Shown: positions 39,056-48,378, counted from the stretch's first letter. The stretch is DNA of 64,000 bases from Kribbella sandramycini (GCF_013131805.1 NZ_JABJRC010000013.1:1-64000); one strand, 5' to 3'. Numbers and translations are program-made. Notes: generated by a model from the sequence alone, not told the origin.

Positions 39056-40411
39056 ATGCAGCCGGATTGGGAGGGCCCGCTCGGCGAGGCCTACGCGCGA
39101 GCGATGACGTATCTACAAGGTCTGCCGGTACGGCGGGTCGGCGCATCCGTGACGGCGGACGAACTGCGCGCACGGCTGGGCGGCCCACTGCCGCACCAAC
39201 CGGCCAACCCCGTCGACGTGGTCACCGATCTGGCCGAAGGGGTTGAAGGCGGCCTCGTCGCCACGGGGAGCGGGCGGTTCTTCGGGTTCGTGATCGGCGG
39301 CGCGACCCCGGCGTCCCTCGCGGCCGACTGGCTGGCGACGGTCTGGGATCAGAACGCAGGCCTGTACGCCGCCGCCCCGGCCGCGGCCATGGTCGAGGAG
39401 ATCGCCGCGGGCTGGCTGGTCGAGCTGTTCGGGCTGCCGAAGCAGACCTCGGTCGGGTTCGTCACCGGCGGGCAGATGGCCAACTTCACCGCACTCGCCG
39501 CCGCGCGGCACGCCGTACTCCGAAACGCCGGTTGGGACGTCGAGGTCGACGGCCTGGTCGGCGCGCCGCCGATCCGCGTGCTGGTCGGCGCTGAGCGGCA
39601 CGACACGGTCGATCGCGCGCTGCGGTTCCTGGGGCTCGGGACGCGGTGCATCGTGCCGATCGCGGTCGACGGCCAAGGCCGAATGCGCCCGGACGCCCTC
39701 GCAAGCGAGCTCGGCCACGGGCCGACGATCATCTGCGCGCAGGCCGGCAACGTGAACACCGGCGCGATCGATCCGCTGGACGAGATCTGCGCGCTGTCCG
39801 GCGACGCCTGGGTCCACGTCGACGGCGCGTTCGGTCTGTGGAGCGCGCTCACCCAGCCGATCCCCGGGCTCGCGGAGGCGGATTCCTGGGCGACGGATGC
39901 GCACAAGTGGCTCAATGTGCCGTACGACTCGGGTCTGGTCTTCTGCGCGCACCCCGAGGCCCATCAAGCCGCGATGGCGGTCCGCGCGGCCTACCTGATC
40001 CACGACACGGAGAAGCGCGACCCCCTGGACTACAACCCGGAGTTCTCCCGCCGGGCCCGGGGCTTCGCCGTGTACGCCGCCATCCGCGCGCTCGGGCGCA
40101 GCGGGATCACGGAGCTCGTCGACCGGTGCCAGGCGATGGCCCGGCGGTTCGCCGAGCAGCTCGAGCCCTATGTGCTGAACGAAGTCCGGCTCAACCAGGT
40201 CCTGGTGAGCTTCGGCCCGGAGACCCCGCAGATCGTCCAGAGCATCCAGGAAGAAGGCACCGCGTGGATGTCGGGCACCACCTGGCAGGGCAAGCCCGCG
40301 ATGCGGATCTCGGTCTCCAACTGGACGACGACCGCGGCGGATGTCGACCGCTCGGTGGAAATTGTCCGCAGGTGTGTCGAGAACCGGCGAGCCCGCTCGA
40401 CGCAGGGGTGA
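39056..40411 (+). CDS. PLP-dependent group II amino acid decarboxylase
   Basis: The 451-residue product has the group II decarboxylase pattern: GFVTGGQMANFTALAAARHA, HVDGAFGLWSAL with the cofactor-pairing Asp, and TDAHKWLNVPYDSG with the PLP lysine. Members decarboxylate aromatic or acidic amino acids. The substrate cannot be set from sequence. It shares a short divergent promoter region with an MFS transporter. Confidence 0.88.
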   Translation: MQPDWEGPLGEAYARAMTYLQGLPVRRVGASVTADELRARLGGPLPHQPANPVDVVTDLAEGVEGGLVATGSGRFFGFVIGGATPASLAADWLATVWDQNAGLYAAAPAAAMVEEIAAGWLVELFGLPKQTSVGFVTGGQMANFTALAAARHAVLRNAGWDVEVDGLVGAPPIRVLVGAERHDTVDRALRFLGLGTRCIVPIAVDGQGRMRPDALASELGHGPTIICAQAGNVNTGAIDPLDEICALSGDAWVHVDGAFGLWSALTQPIPGLAEADSWATDAHKWLNVPYDSGLVFCAHPEAHQAAMAVRAAYLIHDTEKRDPLDYNPEFSRRARGFAVYAAIRALGRSGITELVDRCQAMARRFAEQLEPYVLNEVRLNQVLVSFGPETPQIVQSIQEEGTAWMSGTTWQGKPAMRISVSNWTTTAADVDRSVEIVRRCVENRRARSTQG

Positions 40412-40436
40412 CAGCAATCCTGACGAAGGAGACACC

Positions 40437-40724
40437 ATGTCGTTCCAGGCGTACTTGGACAAGATCGAGGAGAAGACCGGGCTGACCCCGCGGGCGCTGG
40501 TCGAGCAGGCGCATGCCAAGGGGTACGCCGACGCCAAGGCGACCGTGATCTGCGATTGGCTCAAATCCGACTACGACCTCGGGCGCGGCCACGCGATGGC
40601 GCTCGTGCACGTGATCAAGAACGGCCCGACCATCTCCGACAAGCACGTCGGCCGCTCCGGTCCGCACGGTGACAAGTCGAACACCCTGTGGCTGGATGGC
40701 AAGGCGACCAACCCGCTCCAGTAG
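40437..40724 (+). CDS. DUF4287-domain protein
   Basis: The 95-residue product matches DUF4287: SFQAYLDKIEEKTGLTPRAL, AKATVICDWLKSDYDLGRGHAMALVHVIKNG. The start at 40437 follows AAGGAG. It is probably a small cytoplasmic protein with no established role; the adjacent rRNA methyltransferase begins 10 nt later. Confidence 0.85.
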   Translation: MSFQAYLDKIEEKTGLTPRALVEQAHAKGYADAKATVICDWLKSDYDLGRGHAMALVHVIKNGPTISDKHVGRSGPHGDKSNTLWLDGKATNPLQ

Positions 40725-40733
40725 GTTAGGCGG

Positions 40734-41474
40734 GTGGACGGGAAGAAGTCGCCGCGGGACAAGTGGATCACGATCTTCGGGCGCAAGCCGGTGCTCGAGG
40801 CGCTGGACGATCCCAAGTTGTCGGTGGCGAAGGTGGTTGTCGCCGACAATGCGACGGGCGGTTCGCTGCAGGAGATCCTGCGCGCCGCCGACCGGACCGG
40901 TACGCCGGTGGAGCGGGCGACCGCGAGCCGGGTGAAGTGGCTGGCCGGGAACGGCAAACACGACCAGGGCGTCGTCGCGGATGTGAACGCGCCGCGGATG
41001 ACTCCGCTGGAGGAGTTCGTCCGCGCCCGCGGCAAGCGGCCGACGAACGTCTTCCTGCTCGACGGCGTCACCAACCCCGGTAACGTCGGCATGATCCTGC
41101 GGACGGCGACCGGCGCCGGCTTCGACGGCGTCATCCTGCCCCGGGCCGGTACGCCGCATGTCGGGCCGCTCGTCATCAAGGCGTCGGCCGGGGTCGCGTT
41201 CCAGGCGCCGATCGTGAACACGTCGACGGCCAGGACCGCGGTCGACCTGCTCCGCGAGGCCGGCTATCACGTCTACGGCCTGTCCGCCCGCTCGCGGGAC
41301 TCGCTGTTCCGGACCGAGCTGGCGCCGCGCGCCGTCTACGTGCTCGGCGGCGAAACCAACGGCATCACCGTCCAGACCGACTCGGAGCTGCAGATCCCGC
41401 TGCACGCCGGCGTCGAGTCGCTGAACGTCGCCGTCGCCGCCGCGATCGTGGCGTTCGAGGTCACGAACCGCTGA
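40734..41474 (+). CDS. SpoU/TrmH-family RNA 2'-O-methyltransferase
   Basis: From GTG at 40734 the 246-residue product has a short N-terminal substrate-binding domain and the SPOUT trefoil-knot motifs: NPGNVGMILRTA (motif 1), YVLGGETNGIT (motif 2) and IPLHAGVESLNVAVAAAI (motif 3). It transfers methyl from SAM to a ribose 2'-OH in rRNA or tRNA. The exact target is not assignable. Confidence 0.92.
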   Translation: MDGKKSPRDKWITIFGRKPVLEALDDPKLSVAKVVVADNATGGSLQEILRAADRTGTPVERATASRVKWLAGNGKHDQGVVADVNAPRMTPLEEFVRARGKRPTNVFLLDGVTNPGNVGMILRTATGAGFDGVILPRAGTPHVGPLVIKASAGVAFQAPIVNTSTARTAVDLLREAGYHVYGLSARSRDSLFRTELAPRAVYVLGGETNGITVQTDSELQIPLHAGVESLNVAVAAAIVAFEVTNR

Positions 41475-41554
41475 CACTCACCAACACTGCGGAACGGCGT
41501 CGGCGCACGCCTGGCGGAGGGCTCGCAGCCGCCCGCCGGGGAGGTTGGTGAGTG
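41475..41554. other. Long-range inverted repeat after the RNA methyltransferase gene
   Basis: CACTCACCAAC (41475-41485) and GTTGGTGAGTG (41544-41554) are perfect complements separated by 58 nt. The intervening sequence contains further GC-rich pairings. It could be a structured terminator for the methyltransferase gene or part of the 5' region of the next gene. Confidence 0.4.
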
Positions 41555-41676
41555 CTGGCGGTCCGCTCAAACGGCTGATTCGAGTAGTTGTGCGTCCTGG
41601 GCGCGGGCAGCATAATCTGCTGCATCGCCGTTCAGGCGGTGGGGGAAGTATTCAGTCGAATAGTGGGGGGAATACC

Positions 41677-42528
41677 GTGCGTGCCGCGAATCTGCTTCGT
41701 GCTGCGCTGGTGACGATCGTCGCCGGCGCCACCCTGATCGCTCCGGCGACGGCGATGGCTGAGGATCCGCCGACCAGTACGGTCACGGCCAGCCAGACCC
41801 AGCTCCAGCCGGGGACCGTCTTCACGGTCCACCAGACGCTGTTCAACAAGGAGACCTTCACGCTCGTCGGCGCGAAGGGCGCTCTGTACTCGAAGGACTC
41901 GATCCTGCTCGACCGGGTCACGCTGCTCTCGTGTACCGGTAACTGCTACGAGTACGACGGTCACGTCCGCTCGTCGTTCGGCGACCTGGAGCCGGGCGGT
42001 TCCCGGGAGGTCACCTACACGCTGAAGGTGATCGACAACCCGGTCTTCGGGGCGTGGATCCTGCGTACCCAGCTCGTCGGCGAGAACTACTCGTTCGACA
42101 TCACCTCCGGCCCGGACATGGTGATTGGCAACCCGCCGGCCAGCGCGGCCGACATCGCCGTCTCGCTGACCGGCTCGGTCCAGGGCGGCGCGCGGTCGAA
42201 GATCACCTACACCGCGACGATCAAGAACAACGGCCCGGGCGCCGCGTCCGGGATCAACGTCGCCGCCGCGCTCCCGTCCAACCTGACGTACGTCGGGACG
42301 AACGGCTGCACCCGCGTCGGCACCACCCGCAACCTGAACTGCGCGGTCGCCTCGCTCGCCAGCGGCGCGAGCGTGACGCGCACCTTCACCGGTGAGACCG
42401 GGATGCTGGCGACGGGTTCCTTCGTCGGTACGGCGCAGCGCACGGCCAGCTCGCCGGCTGACCCGGTCGCCTCGAACGACAAGGCCACCCGCAGCTGCTC
42501 CGGCCTGCTCGGGATGGTCCGCTGCTGA
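41677..42528 (+). CDS. Secreted DUF11-like adhesin-type protein
   Basis: The GTG at 41677 (GGGGGG 6 nt upstream) opens a Sec signal peptide (LLRAALVTIVAGATLIAP, cleavage near AMA-ED). The 283-residue product has two immunoglobulin-like regions; the second is DUF11-like (ADIAVSLTGSVQGGARSKITY, IKNNGPGAASGINVAAALP). There is no anchor. It is probably an extracellular or wall-associated structural protein. Confidence 0.75.
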   Translation: MRAANLLRAALVTIVAGATLIAPATAMAEDPPTSTVTASQTQLQPGTVFTVHQTLFNKETFTLVGAKGALYSKDSILLDRVTLLSCTGNCYEYDGHVRSSFGDLEPGGSREVTYTLKVIDNPVFGAWILRTQLVGENYSFDITSGPDMVIGNPPASAADIAVSLTGSVQGGARSKITYTATIKNNGPGAASGINVAAALPSNLTYVGTNGCTRVGTTRNLNCAVASLASGASVTRTFTGETGMLATGSFVGTAQRTASSPADPVASNDKATRSCSGLLGMVRC

Positions 42529-42543
42529 GCTGAGCACCACCTG

Positions 42544-42586
42544 ACCGGCGGTCGCCAGGGGTTCACCCCCGCTGGCGGCCGCCGGT
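42544..42586 (+). terminator. Intrinsic terminator after the secreted protein gene
   Basis: Arms 42544-42558 (ACCGGCGGTCGCCAG) and 42572-42586 (CTGGCGGCCGCCGGT) pair over 15 bp with one mismatch, followed by TCTGTTTGT. It is the best intrinsic terminator in the window. Confidence 0.75.
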
Positions 42587-42633
42587 TCTGTTTGTCCCTT
42601 GCCAGAGACGGGTGCCGTGATTTACCGTCCGGG

Positions 42634-42655
42634 TTAACGTTTAAGTGAGCGTTAA
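42634..42655. promoter_or_regulatory. Candidate LacI-family operator upstream of the sugar ABC operon
   Basis: TTAACG (42634-42639) and CGTTAA (42650-42655) form an inverted repeat, and TTAACGTTTAA within it is itself nearly palindromic around CG, as in many LacI-family sites. It lies 30 nt before the start of the binding-protein gene. The operon encodes a LacI regulator. Confidence 0.5.
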
Positions 42656-42684
42656 TGAGCACTCTACTGTGGCTTGGAGCAGCT

Positions 42685-44304
42685 ATGATCAGTCGGCGGC
42701 GATTTCTGCAGGTTTCTGGGGCGGCGGTGGTCGCCGGGAGCACCTTGGCCGGTTGCGGTGACGGGGGTACCGCGAGCGGTGGCGCGAAGGCGTCCGGTGA
42801 GCTGAAGCTGCCGACGTACCGGCCGTTCGCCGGGCTGCGGCCCGATCTGGCCGGGGCCGAGACCGGGCTCGAGCCCGGGTTCCTGCAGTTCCCGGCGGAC
42901 GCCGTGGCCAGCGTCAAGGCGCCGCCGCTGAAGAACGCCGTCACCGCGCTGACCGAGACGTTCGCGACACCGCCGCCCCCGATGGGCAGCAACCCGATGT
43001 GGCAGGCGCTGAACCAGGCGCTCGGCGCGGAGCTCAAGCTGACCATCGGCACCGATCCGGGCTATCCGGAGAAGTTCGCCACGCTGCTGGCCGGCGACTC
43101 GCTGCCCGACCTGATGTGGCTGCCGCCGAACCAGGGCATCCCGAACATCGGCCCGATGCTCGAAGCCAAGTTCCAGGATCTGACCAAGTACCTGTCCGGG
43201 GACGCCGTCCTGGAGTACCCGAACCTGGCCGCGCTGAAGCCGGCGTCCTGGCGGACGGCGGTGGTCAACGGCAAGATCTGGGGCGCGCCGATCCCGTCGA
43301 CCCCGTTCGGCCAGGTGATGATGGGCAACCCGCGGACCTGGGCCAAGGTCGGCGGCCTGCAGAGCACCAGCGCGGACGAGTTCTTCGCCAAGTGCAAGGA
43401 GCTCAGCAACGGCACCAACTACGCGCTCGAACCGGCGATCATCAACATGCTGCACATGTTCGGCGAGTGGTTCGGCGCCCCGAACGGCTGGCGGGTGAAC
43501 GCGGACCGCTCACTCACCCACCTCTACGAGACCGACAACTACCGGGCCGCCGTCGAGTACGCCGCCAAACTCTGGGCCGCCAAGGTCTTCTACCCGGACC
43601 TCAACCTGGCCGACGCGACCCCGAAGACCGTGAACGGCCAGATCGCCGCCCAGGTCACGGTCGGCCCGCGCGCCACCGCCGACTTCCGCGCGCTCGACCC
43701 GACGCTGTTCGTCGACACGCTGATCCCGTTCGGGCATGACGGAAAGGCCAAGCCGGTCTACGACATGGGCTACGGGACGGTCGGGTTCACGCCGTTCAAG
43801 AAGACCGACGAGGGCCGTATCCGCGAGCTGCTCGCGTTGATGGACTACCTGTCGGCGCCGTTCGGCACGAAGGAGTACCTGCAGAAGAACTTCGGCGTCG
43901 AGGGTCAGCAGTACCAGCTGGACGCGAAGAAGAACCCGGTGCTGACCAAGGCCGGCACCCAGCAGGCGCCCGGTCTGGTCAGCGCGCTGACGATCATGAA
44001 CTCGCCGGAGAGCGTGATCTTCAACCCGGCCTTCCCGGACGACACCCGCAAGATCCACCAGACCGAACAGGAGCTGCTGAAGTTCGCGATGCGGAACCCG
44101 ACCGCGGGCACGTACTCCGACACCAGCAGCAAGGTCGGCCCGAAGCTGACCGCGGCGTTCCGGGACACGATCGTGGACATCGTCACCGGCCGGCAGCAGA
44201 TCGGCGCGTACGACGAGGCGCTGAAGCGCTGGAAGTCCGGCGGCGGTGACAAGATGCGGGACGAGTTCGCCGCCGTGCTGCCGGCGAGTGTGCCGGTCTC
44301 GTGA
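42685..44304 (+). CDS. Sugar ABC transporter substrate-binding lipoprotein
   Basis: The 539-residue product begins with a twin-arginine-type signal (SRRRFLQVSGAAVVAGS) ending in the lipobox LAGCGDG. The rest fits family 1 extracellular binding proteins of the LipO/YtcQ kind, larger than MalE (about 400). It has LTIGTDPGYPEKFATLLAGD and NGKIWGAPIPSTPFGQVMMG. It probably delivers an oligosaccharide to the two permeases that follow. A GGAGC site precedes the ATG, and the stop overlaps the first permease start. Confidence 0.88.
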   Translation: MISRRRFLQVSGAAVVAGSTLAGCGDGGTASGGAKASGELKLPTYRPFAGLRPDLAGAETGLEPGFLQFPADAVASVKAPPLKNAVTALTETFATPPPPMGSNPMWQALNQALGAELKLTIGTDPGYPEKFATLLAGDSLPDLMWLPPNQGIPNIGPMLEAKFQDLTKYLSGDAVLEYPNLAALKPASWRTAVVNGKIWGAPIPSTPFGQVMMGNPRTWAKVGGLQSTSADEFFAKCKELSNGTNYALEPAIINMLHMFGEWFGAPNGWRVNADRSLTHLYETDNYRAAVEYAAKLWAAKVFYPDLNLADATPKTVNGQIAAQVTVGPRATADFRALDPTLFVDTLIPFGHDGKAKPVYDMGYGTVGFTPFKKTDEGRIRELLALMDYLSAPFGTKEYLQKNFGVEGQQYQLDAKKNPVLTKAGTQQAPGLVSALTIMNSPESVIFNPAFPDDTRKIHQTEQELLKFAMRNPTAGTYSDTSSKVGPKLTAAFRDTIVDIVTGRQQIGAYDEALKRWKSGGGDKMRDEFAAVLPASVPVS

Positions 44305-45218
44305 GGTTCGCCGAGCGGTGGCGCCGGGACTGGCAGATGGTTCTGCTGATGGTCCCCGGCGTCGTCTTCCTGCTGCTGTTCTTCTACCTGCCGGTGCTCG
44401 GGAACGTGGTCGCGTTCCAGGACTTCCAGCCGTACCTCGGCATCATGCACAGCGAGTGGAACGGCCTGCAGAACTTCGTCAACCTGTACGCCAACCCCGA
44501 CTTCTGGGACGCGTTGCGGAACACGCTGATCCTCGCCGGCGTCCAGTTGCTGCTGTTCTTCCCGGTCCCGATCGCACTCGCGCTGATCGTGGATTCCCTG
44601 GTCAGCAACCGGATCCGGCGCTGGTTCCAGACCATCGCCTACCTTCCGCACTTCCTGTCCTGGGTGCTGGTGGTGACGCTGTTCCAGCAGTCGCTCGGCG
44701 GGGCCGGGTTCGTCAACAACCTGCTGCGGCAGGCCGGGCTGGACCCGATCCCGTTCATGACGAACCCCGACACCTTCCCGCTGCTCGTCGTCGCGCAGCT
44801 GGTCTGGAAGGACGCCGGCTGGGCGATGATCATCTTCCTGGCCGCGCTCACCACGGTCGACGTCTCGCTCTACGAGGCAGCGGCCGCGGACGGCGCCGGC
44901 CGCTGGCGCCGGTTGTGGCACATCACGCTGCCCTCGCTGCGCACGGTGATCGTGCTACTGCTGATCCTCCGGATCGGCGACATCCTCAGCGTCGGCTTCG
45001 AACAGTTCATCCTGCAACGCGACTCGGTCGGCCCCGGGGCGGCCGAAGTACTGGACACCTTCACGTACTACGCCGGCGTCGTCGGTGGTGACTGGAGCAG
45101 CGGGGCCGCGGCCGGGCTGGCCAAGGGCGTGGTCGGCGCCCTGCTGTTGTGGGGCGCGAACTCCCTCGCCCATCGCCTCGGCGAACCCGGGATCTTCCAG
45201 CGGAGGGGCAGCTCATGA
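44301..45218 (+). CDS. ABC sugar permease (LplB-type)
   Basis: The 305-residue product has six membrane segments and the CUT1 permease EAA loop (YEAAAADGAGRWRRLWHITLP). It resembles LplB/YteP, the usual partner of YtcQ-type binding proteins. The GTG start overlaps the upstream gene (GTGA) and its stop overlaps the next permease (ATGA). No ATPase is encoded; a shared MsiK-like ATPase elsewhere is likely. Confidence 0.9.
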   Translation: MRFAERWRRDWQMVLLMVPGVVFLLLFFYLPVLGNVVAFQDFQPYLGIMHSEWNGLQNFVNLYANPDFWDALRNTLILAGVQLLLFFPVPIALALIVDSLVSNRIRRWFQTIAYLPHFLSWVLVVTLFQQSLGGAGFVNNLLRQAGLDPIPFMTNPDTFPLLVVAQLVWKDAGWAMIIFLAALTTVDVSLYEAAAADGAGRWRRLWHITLPSLRTVIVLLLILRIGDILSVGFEQFILQRDSVGPGAAEVLDTFTYYAGVVGGDWSSGAAAGLAKGVVGALLLWGANSLAHRLGEPGIFQRRGSS

Positions 45219-46090
45219 GGCCGGTGTGGAAAGAGAAGCCGGCCCCGGCGTACCAGGCGATCAAAGCCGTCGTCCTCGGCGGCTTCGCGCTCGCGATCGT
45301 CATCCCGATCCTGGTCGTGGTCTCGACGTCGCTGGCCAGCGATCAGGACATCATCGACGCCGGGGGCTACGTGCTCTGGCCGTCGCATCCGACGCTCAAG
45401 GCGTACGAGACGTTGTTCAGCGGCGGGCTGATGGGCCGGGCGATCCTGGTCAGCGTCTTCGTGACGCTGGTCGGGACGGCGATCGCGCTCGCCGTCACGA
45501 TCGCGCTCGCGTACGCGACCTCACGGCCGGTGCTGTTCGGGCGACCGGTGCTGCTGATGGTGCTGTTCACGTTGCTGTTCGCGCCAGGCATCATCCCGAT
45601 GTTCCTGGTGGTCAAGCAGCTCGGTCTGCTGGACAGCCTGTGGTCGCTGATCCTGCCGGGCGTGCTCGGCGCGTTCAACTTCGTTGTCCTGCGCACCTTC
45701 TTCATGAATGTGCCGGGTGAGCTGCTGGAGAGCGCGCGGATCGACGGCGCCGGCGACTTCATGATCCTGCGCCGGATCGTGATGCCGCTGTCCAAGGCAG
45801 TGATCGCGGTGGTCGGGCTGTTCTACGCGGTCGGCTTCTGGAACGCCTTCTTCAACGCGCTGCTCTACCTGAACGACACGTCGAAATGGCCGGTTCAGGT
45901 CATCCTGCGGACGTATGTCCTGCAGGGTAAGTCGCTGTCGGCAGACCAACTCGGCGTCGAGCCGCTGCCGCAGCCGCAATCACTGCAGATGGCGGTCGTG
46001 GTCGTTGCCCTGGTCCCGATCGCGATGGTCTACCCGTTCTTGCAAAGGCATTTCACCAAGGGCGTCATCACGGGCGCGGTCAAGGGCTGA
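45215..46090 (+). CDS. ABC sugar permease (YtcP-type)
   Basis: The 291-residue product has six membrane segments and the EAA loop (LLESARIDGAGDFMILRRIVMPLSKAV, positions about 170-196), typical of the second CUT1 permease. ATG 45215 overlaps the stop of the first permease. It forms the channel with the preceding gene product. Confidence 0.9.
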   Translation: MRPVWKEKPAPAYQAIKAVVLGGFALAIVIPILVVVSTSLASDQDIIDAGGYVLWPSHPTLKAYETLFSGGLMGRAILVSVFVTLVGTAIALAVTIALAYATSRPVLFGRPVLLMVLFTLLFAPGIIPMFLVVKQLGLLDSLWSLILPGVLGAFNFVVLRTFFMNVPGELLESARIDGAGDFMILRRIVMPLSKAVIAVVGLFYAVGFWNAFFNALLYLNDTSKWPVQVILRTYVLQGKSLSADQLGVEPLPQPQSLQMAVVVVALVPIAMVYPFLQRHFTKGVITGAVKG

Positions 46091-46110
46091 TTTCTGCAAG
46101 AATCGTCCGT

Positions 46111-47103
46111 ATGTCGATACCGGCTGATCGGCCAACCCTGCGGATGGTCGCGAAAGAGGCGGGAGTCTCGGTCGCGACCGTCTCCTACGTGCTGTCCGGG
46201 CGTCATCGCAGTCACACCATCAAGGACTCCACGGCCGACCGGGTCCGCGAGGTCGCGAGCCGGCTGGGCTACCGGCGGAACGACGCCGCCCGCGCGATCC
46301 GGACCGGCAAGTCGGATCTGGTGCTGCTGTCGCTGAACGTGCTGGCCGACCCATGGTCCCAGGCCGTCGCGTCGACCGTGAGCGCCGCCGTCGCCCCGCT
46401 CGGCAAGACCGCGCTGATCGTTGCCGACGGCGACTGGCGGACCGTCCTGGCGAACCGGACGCCCGATGTGATCTTCATCGACAGTGTCGGCCCGGAGGCC
46501 GAAGAGGTCGCCGAGCTGGAGACCTTCGCGGCGCAAGGCGTCCAGATCGTCGCCTTCGGCGAGACACTGGAGCCGCGCGGGTTCGACGTGATCCGCAGCG
46601 GGGCCGAGCCGCGCTGTCACCTGGCCGTCGAGCACCTGCTCGCCCAGCACGACCGGGTCGGCGCGCTCACCTCGCGCACCTCCGGGTTCGCCCGCTTCGA
46701 CGCCTACCTGAACACGCTGAAGGCAGCCGGCAAACCGATCGTCGACGCCGATATCGAGGTGTTCGAGCGGCATCCCGAGGGCGCCTACCGGGCCGCGATG
46801 ACCCTGCTGAGCAAGCCCGACCGGCCGTCCGCCGTTTACTGTACGACGGACTTCGCCGCGATCGCCGTCGTCCGGGCCGCGCACCGGCTGCGGATCGACG
46901 TACCGCGCGACCTGGCCGTGGTCGGCGTCGGCAACACCCCCGAAGGCGAGCATCTGGATCCGTCGCTATCGACCGTCGGGCCGGTCGGTTTCAACGAGGC
47001 GCTGGCCCGGATCATCGTCGGCCGGTTGACCGATCGGGAAGGCGCCGACGGGCAGGTCTTCGACTTCCCGTGGCAGCTGATCGTCCGGGAGTCCTCGCGA
47101 TGA
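46111..47103 (+). CDS. LacI-family transcriptional regulator
   Basis: The 330-residue product has a LacI HTH (TLRMVAKEAGVSVATVSYVLSGR) and a periplasmic-binding-like effector domain (SDLVLLSLNVLADPWSQAVA, VGALTSRTSGFARFDAY, AVVGVGNTPEGEHLDPSLSTV). It probably represses the upstream ABC operon through the inverted repeat at 42634-42655. The stop overlaps the start of the next gene (ATGA). Confidence 0.9.
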   Translation: MSIPADRPTLRMVAKEAGVSVATVSYVLSGRHRSHTIKDSTADRVREVASRLGYRRNDAARAIRTGKSDLVLLSLNVLADPWSQAVASTVSAAVAPLGKTALIVADGDWRTVLANRTPDVIFIDSVGPEAEEVAELETFAAQGVQIVAFGETLEPRGFDVIRSGAEPRCHLAVEHLLAQHDRVGALTSRTSGFARFDAYLNTLKAAGKPIVDADIEVFERHPEGAYRAAMTLLSKPDRPSAVYCTTDFAAIAVVRAAHRLRIDVPRDLAVVGVGNTPEGEHLDPSLSTVGPVGFNEALARIIVGRLTDREGADGQVFDFPWQLIVRESSR

Positions 47104-47840
47104 GGCCGAGCGGCGCCGGGTGGGAGCCGATCGATGTCGGCGAGTCGGGCGCGGCGGTGTATCGGCGAGGTGACGTGTTCGCCAAGTGCAGCGCGGATAT
47201 CGCCGAGCTGGCGGCGGAGCGGGATCGCATCGCCTGGCTCGCGGGGACGCCGGTGCCGGGCGCATCCGTCGTCGATTGGCAGGAGTCCACAGGCGGCGCG
47301 TGTCTGGTGACGAGCGCGGTCCCGGGCGTGGCGGGGGTCGACCTGCCGGCGTCCTCGTGGTTGGGGGCGATGGAGAGTCTTGGACGCGCGATGCGCGAGC
47401 TGCACTCGTTGCCGGGCTGCCCGTTCGAGCGGCCGCTCGCGTCGGTGATCGCCGGCGCGACGGACGTCGTCCGCCGGGGTGCGGTGAATCCGGAGTTCCT
47501 GACCGACGAGTGGCGGGCGGTGACCCCGGAGTCGCTCCTCGACCGAGTGGTTGCGGAGAGCCCCTATGTCGAGTCGGTCGCGGAGCCGGTGGTCTGTCAT
47601 GGGGATGCCTGCCTGCCGAATGTGTTCTTCGACCCGGTCACGCTGCGGGTGACCGGTTTCATCGACCTCGGCCGCCTCGGCGTCGCCGATCGGTACGCCG
47701 ACCTGGCGCTGACCACGATCCAGCTGTACGACGAGTGGTCGGTCGACCCCGGGCCGTTCCTGGCGGCGTACGGGCTGGTGGAGCCGGATCACCGGCGACT
47801 CGACTTCTTCCGGCTGCTGGATCCGTTGACCTGGGGCTGA
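47100..47840 (+). CDS. APH-family small-molecule phosphotransferase
   Basis: The 246-residue protein has the aminoglycoside-phosphotransferase catalytic loop VVCHGDACLPNVFFDP and the metal-binding GFIDLGRLGVADRYADLAL. It resembles APH(3')/APH(3'') enzymes. It is coupled to the LacI gene of a sugar transport operon, so it may phosphorylate an imported sugar-like compound. A role in antibiotic resistance is equally possible and is not shown by the sequence. Confidence 0.8.
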   Translation: MRPSGAGWEPIDVGESGAAVYRRGDVFAKCSADIAELAAERDRIAWLAGTPVPGASVVDWQESTGGACLVTSAVPGVAGVDLPASSWLGAMESLGRAMRELHSLPGCPFERPLASVIAGATDVVRRGAVNPEFLTDEWRAVTPESLLDRVVAESPYVESVAEPVVCHGDACLPNVFFDPVTLRVTGFIDLGRLGVADRYADLALTTIQLYDEWSVDPGPFLAAYGLVEPDHRRLDFFRLLDPLTWG

Positions 47841-47859
47841 ACCGCCGTACCGTGGGGGC

Positions 47860-48378
47860 GTGCGGACATCGGTCGAGATCGTCGCTCTGGTCGTCTCGCC
47901 CGTGCACGCCTTCGAAGGCCGCCCCGCCGACGGTCCCCGCCCCGACCCCGAGCCGATCAGCCGGACCGCGATCGAGATCCGCGCCGGTCTCGGCATCGTC
48001 GGCGACCGGTACTACGCGCAGCGCATCCACCGCAACGCCGCGATCACCTTCCTCGACGTCGCCTCCGTCGAAGCTCTGGGGCTCCTGACGCCGGCCGACC
48101 CGACGCTCCTCCGGCGCAACATCGTCCTCCGCGGCTTCCCCATCGACACTCTCGCCGCCCCGCCCGGCGCAATCACCCATCGGCGCTTCACGCTGGACTC
48201 GGGCGACGGGCCGGTGACCTTCGAGGCCCACCGACCCGCCAACCCTTGTGCCTGGATGAACGTCGTTCTCGCCCCTGGTGCGATGAAGGGGTTACGCGGC
48301 CGCGGCGGCGTCCGCACCACCCCGATCACCTCAGGCGCCTTACGTGTCGGCCCGGCCGAGCTCGACGTCCTCGACTAG
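47860..48378 (+). CDS. MOSC-domain protein
   Basis: From GTG at 47860 the 172-residue product is a single MOSC domain, with GIVGDRYYAQRIH, RRNIVLRGFPID and the conserved cysteine region RPANPCAWMNVVLAPGAM. MOSC proteins bind molybdopterin-bound sulfur or reduce N-hydroxylated compounds with a partner. It converges with the S33 peptidase gene and overlaps it by 4 nt. Confidence 0.8.
   Translation: MRTSVEIVALVVSPVHAFEGRPADGPRPDPEPISRTAIEIRAGLGIVGDRYYAQRIHRNAAITFLDVASVEALGLLTPADPTLLRRNIVLRGFPIDTLAAPPGAITHRRFTLDSGDGPVTFEAHRPANPCAWMNVVLAPGAMKGLRGRGGVRTTPITSGALRVGPAELDVLD

Noticed and set aside
42655..42684. Upstream ATG at 42655 as start of the binding-protein gene
   Set aside because: The ATG at 42685 has a GGAGC site and opens directly onto the twin-arginine signal; the earlier start overlaps the putative operator.
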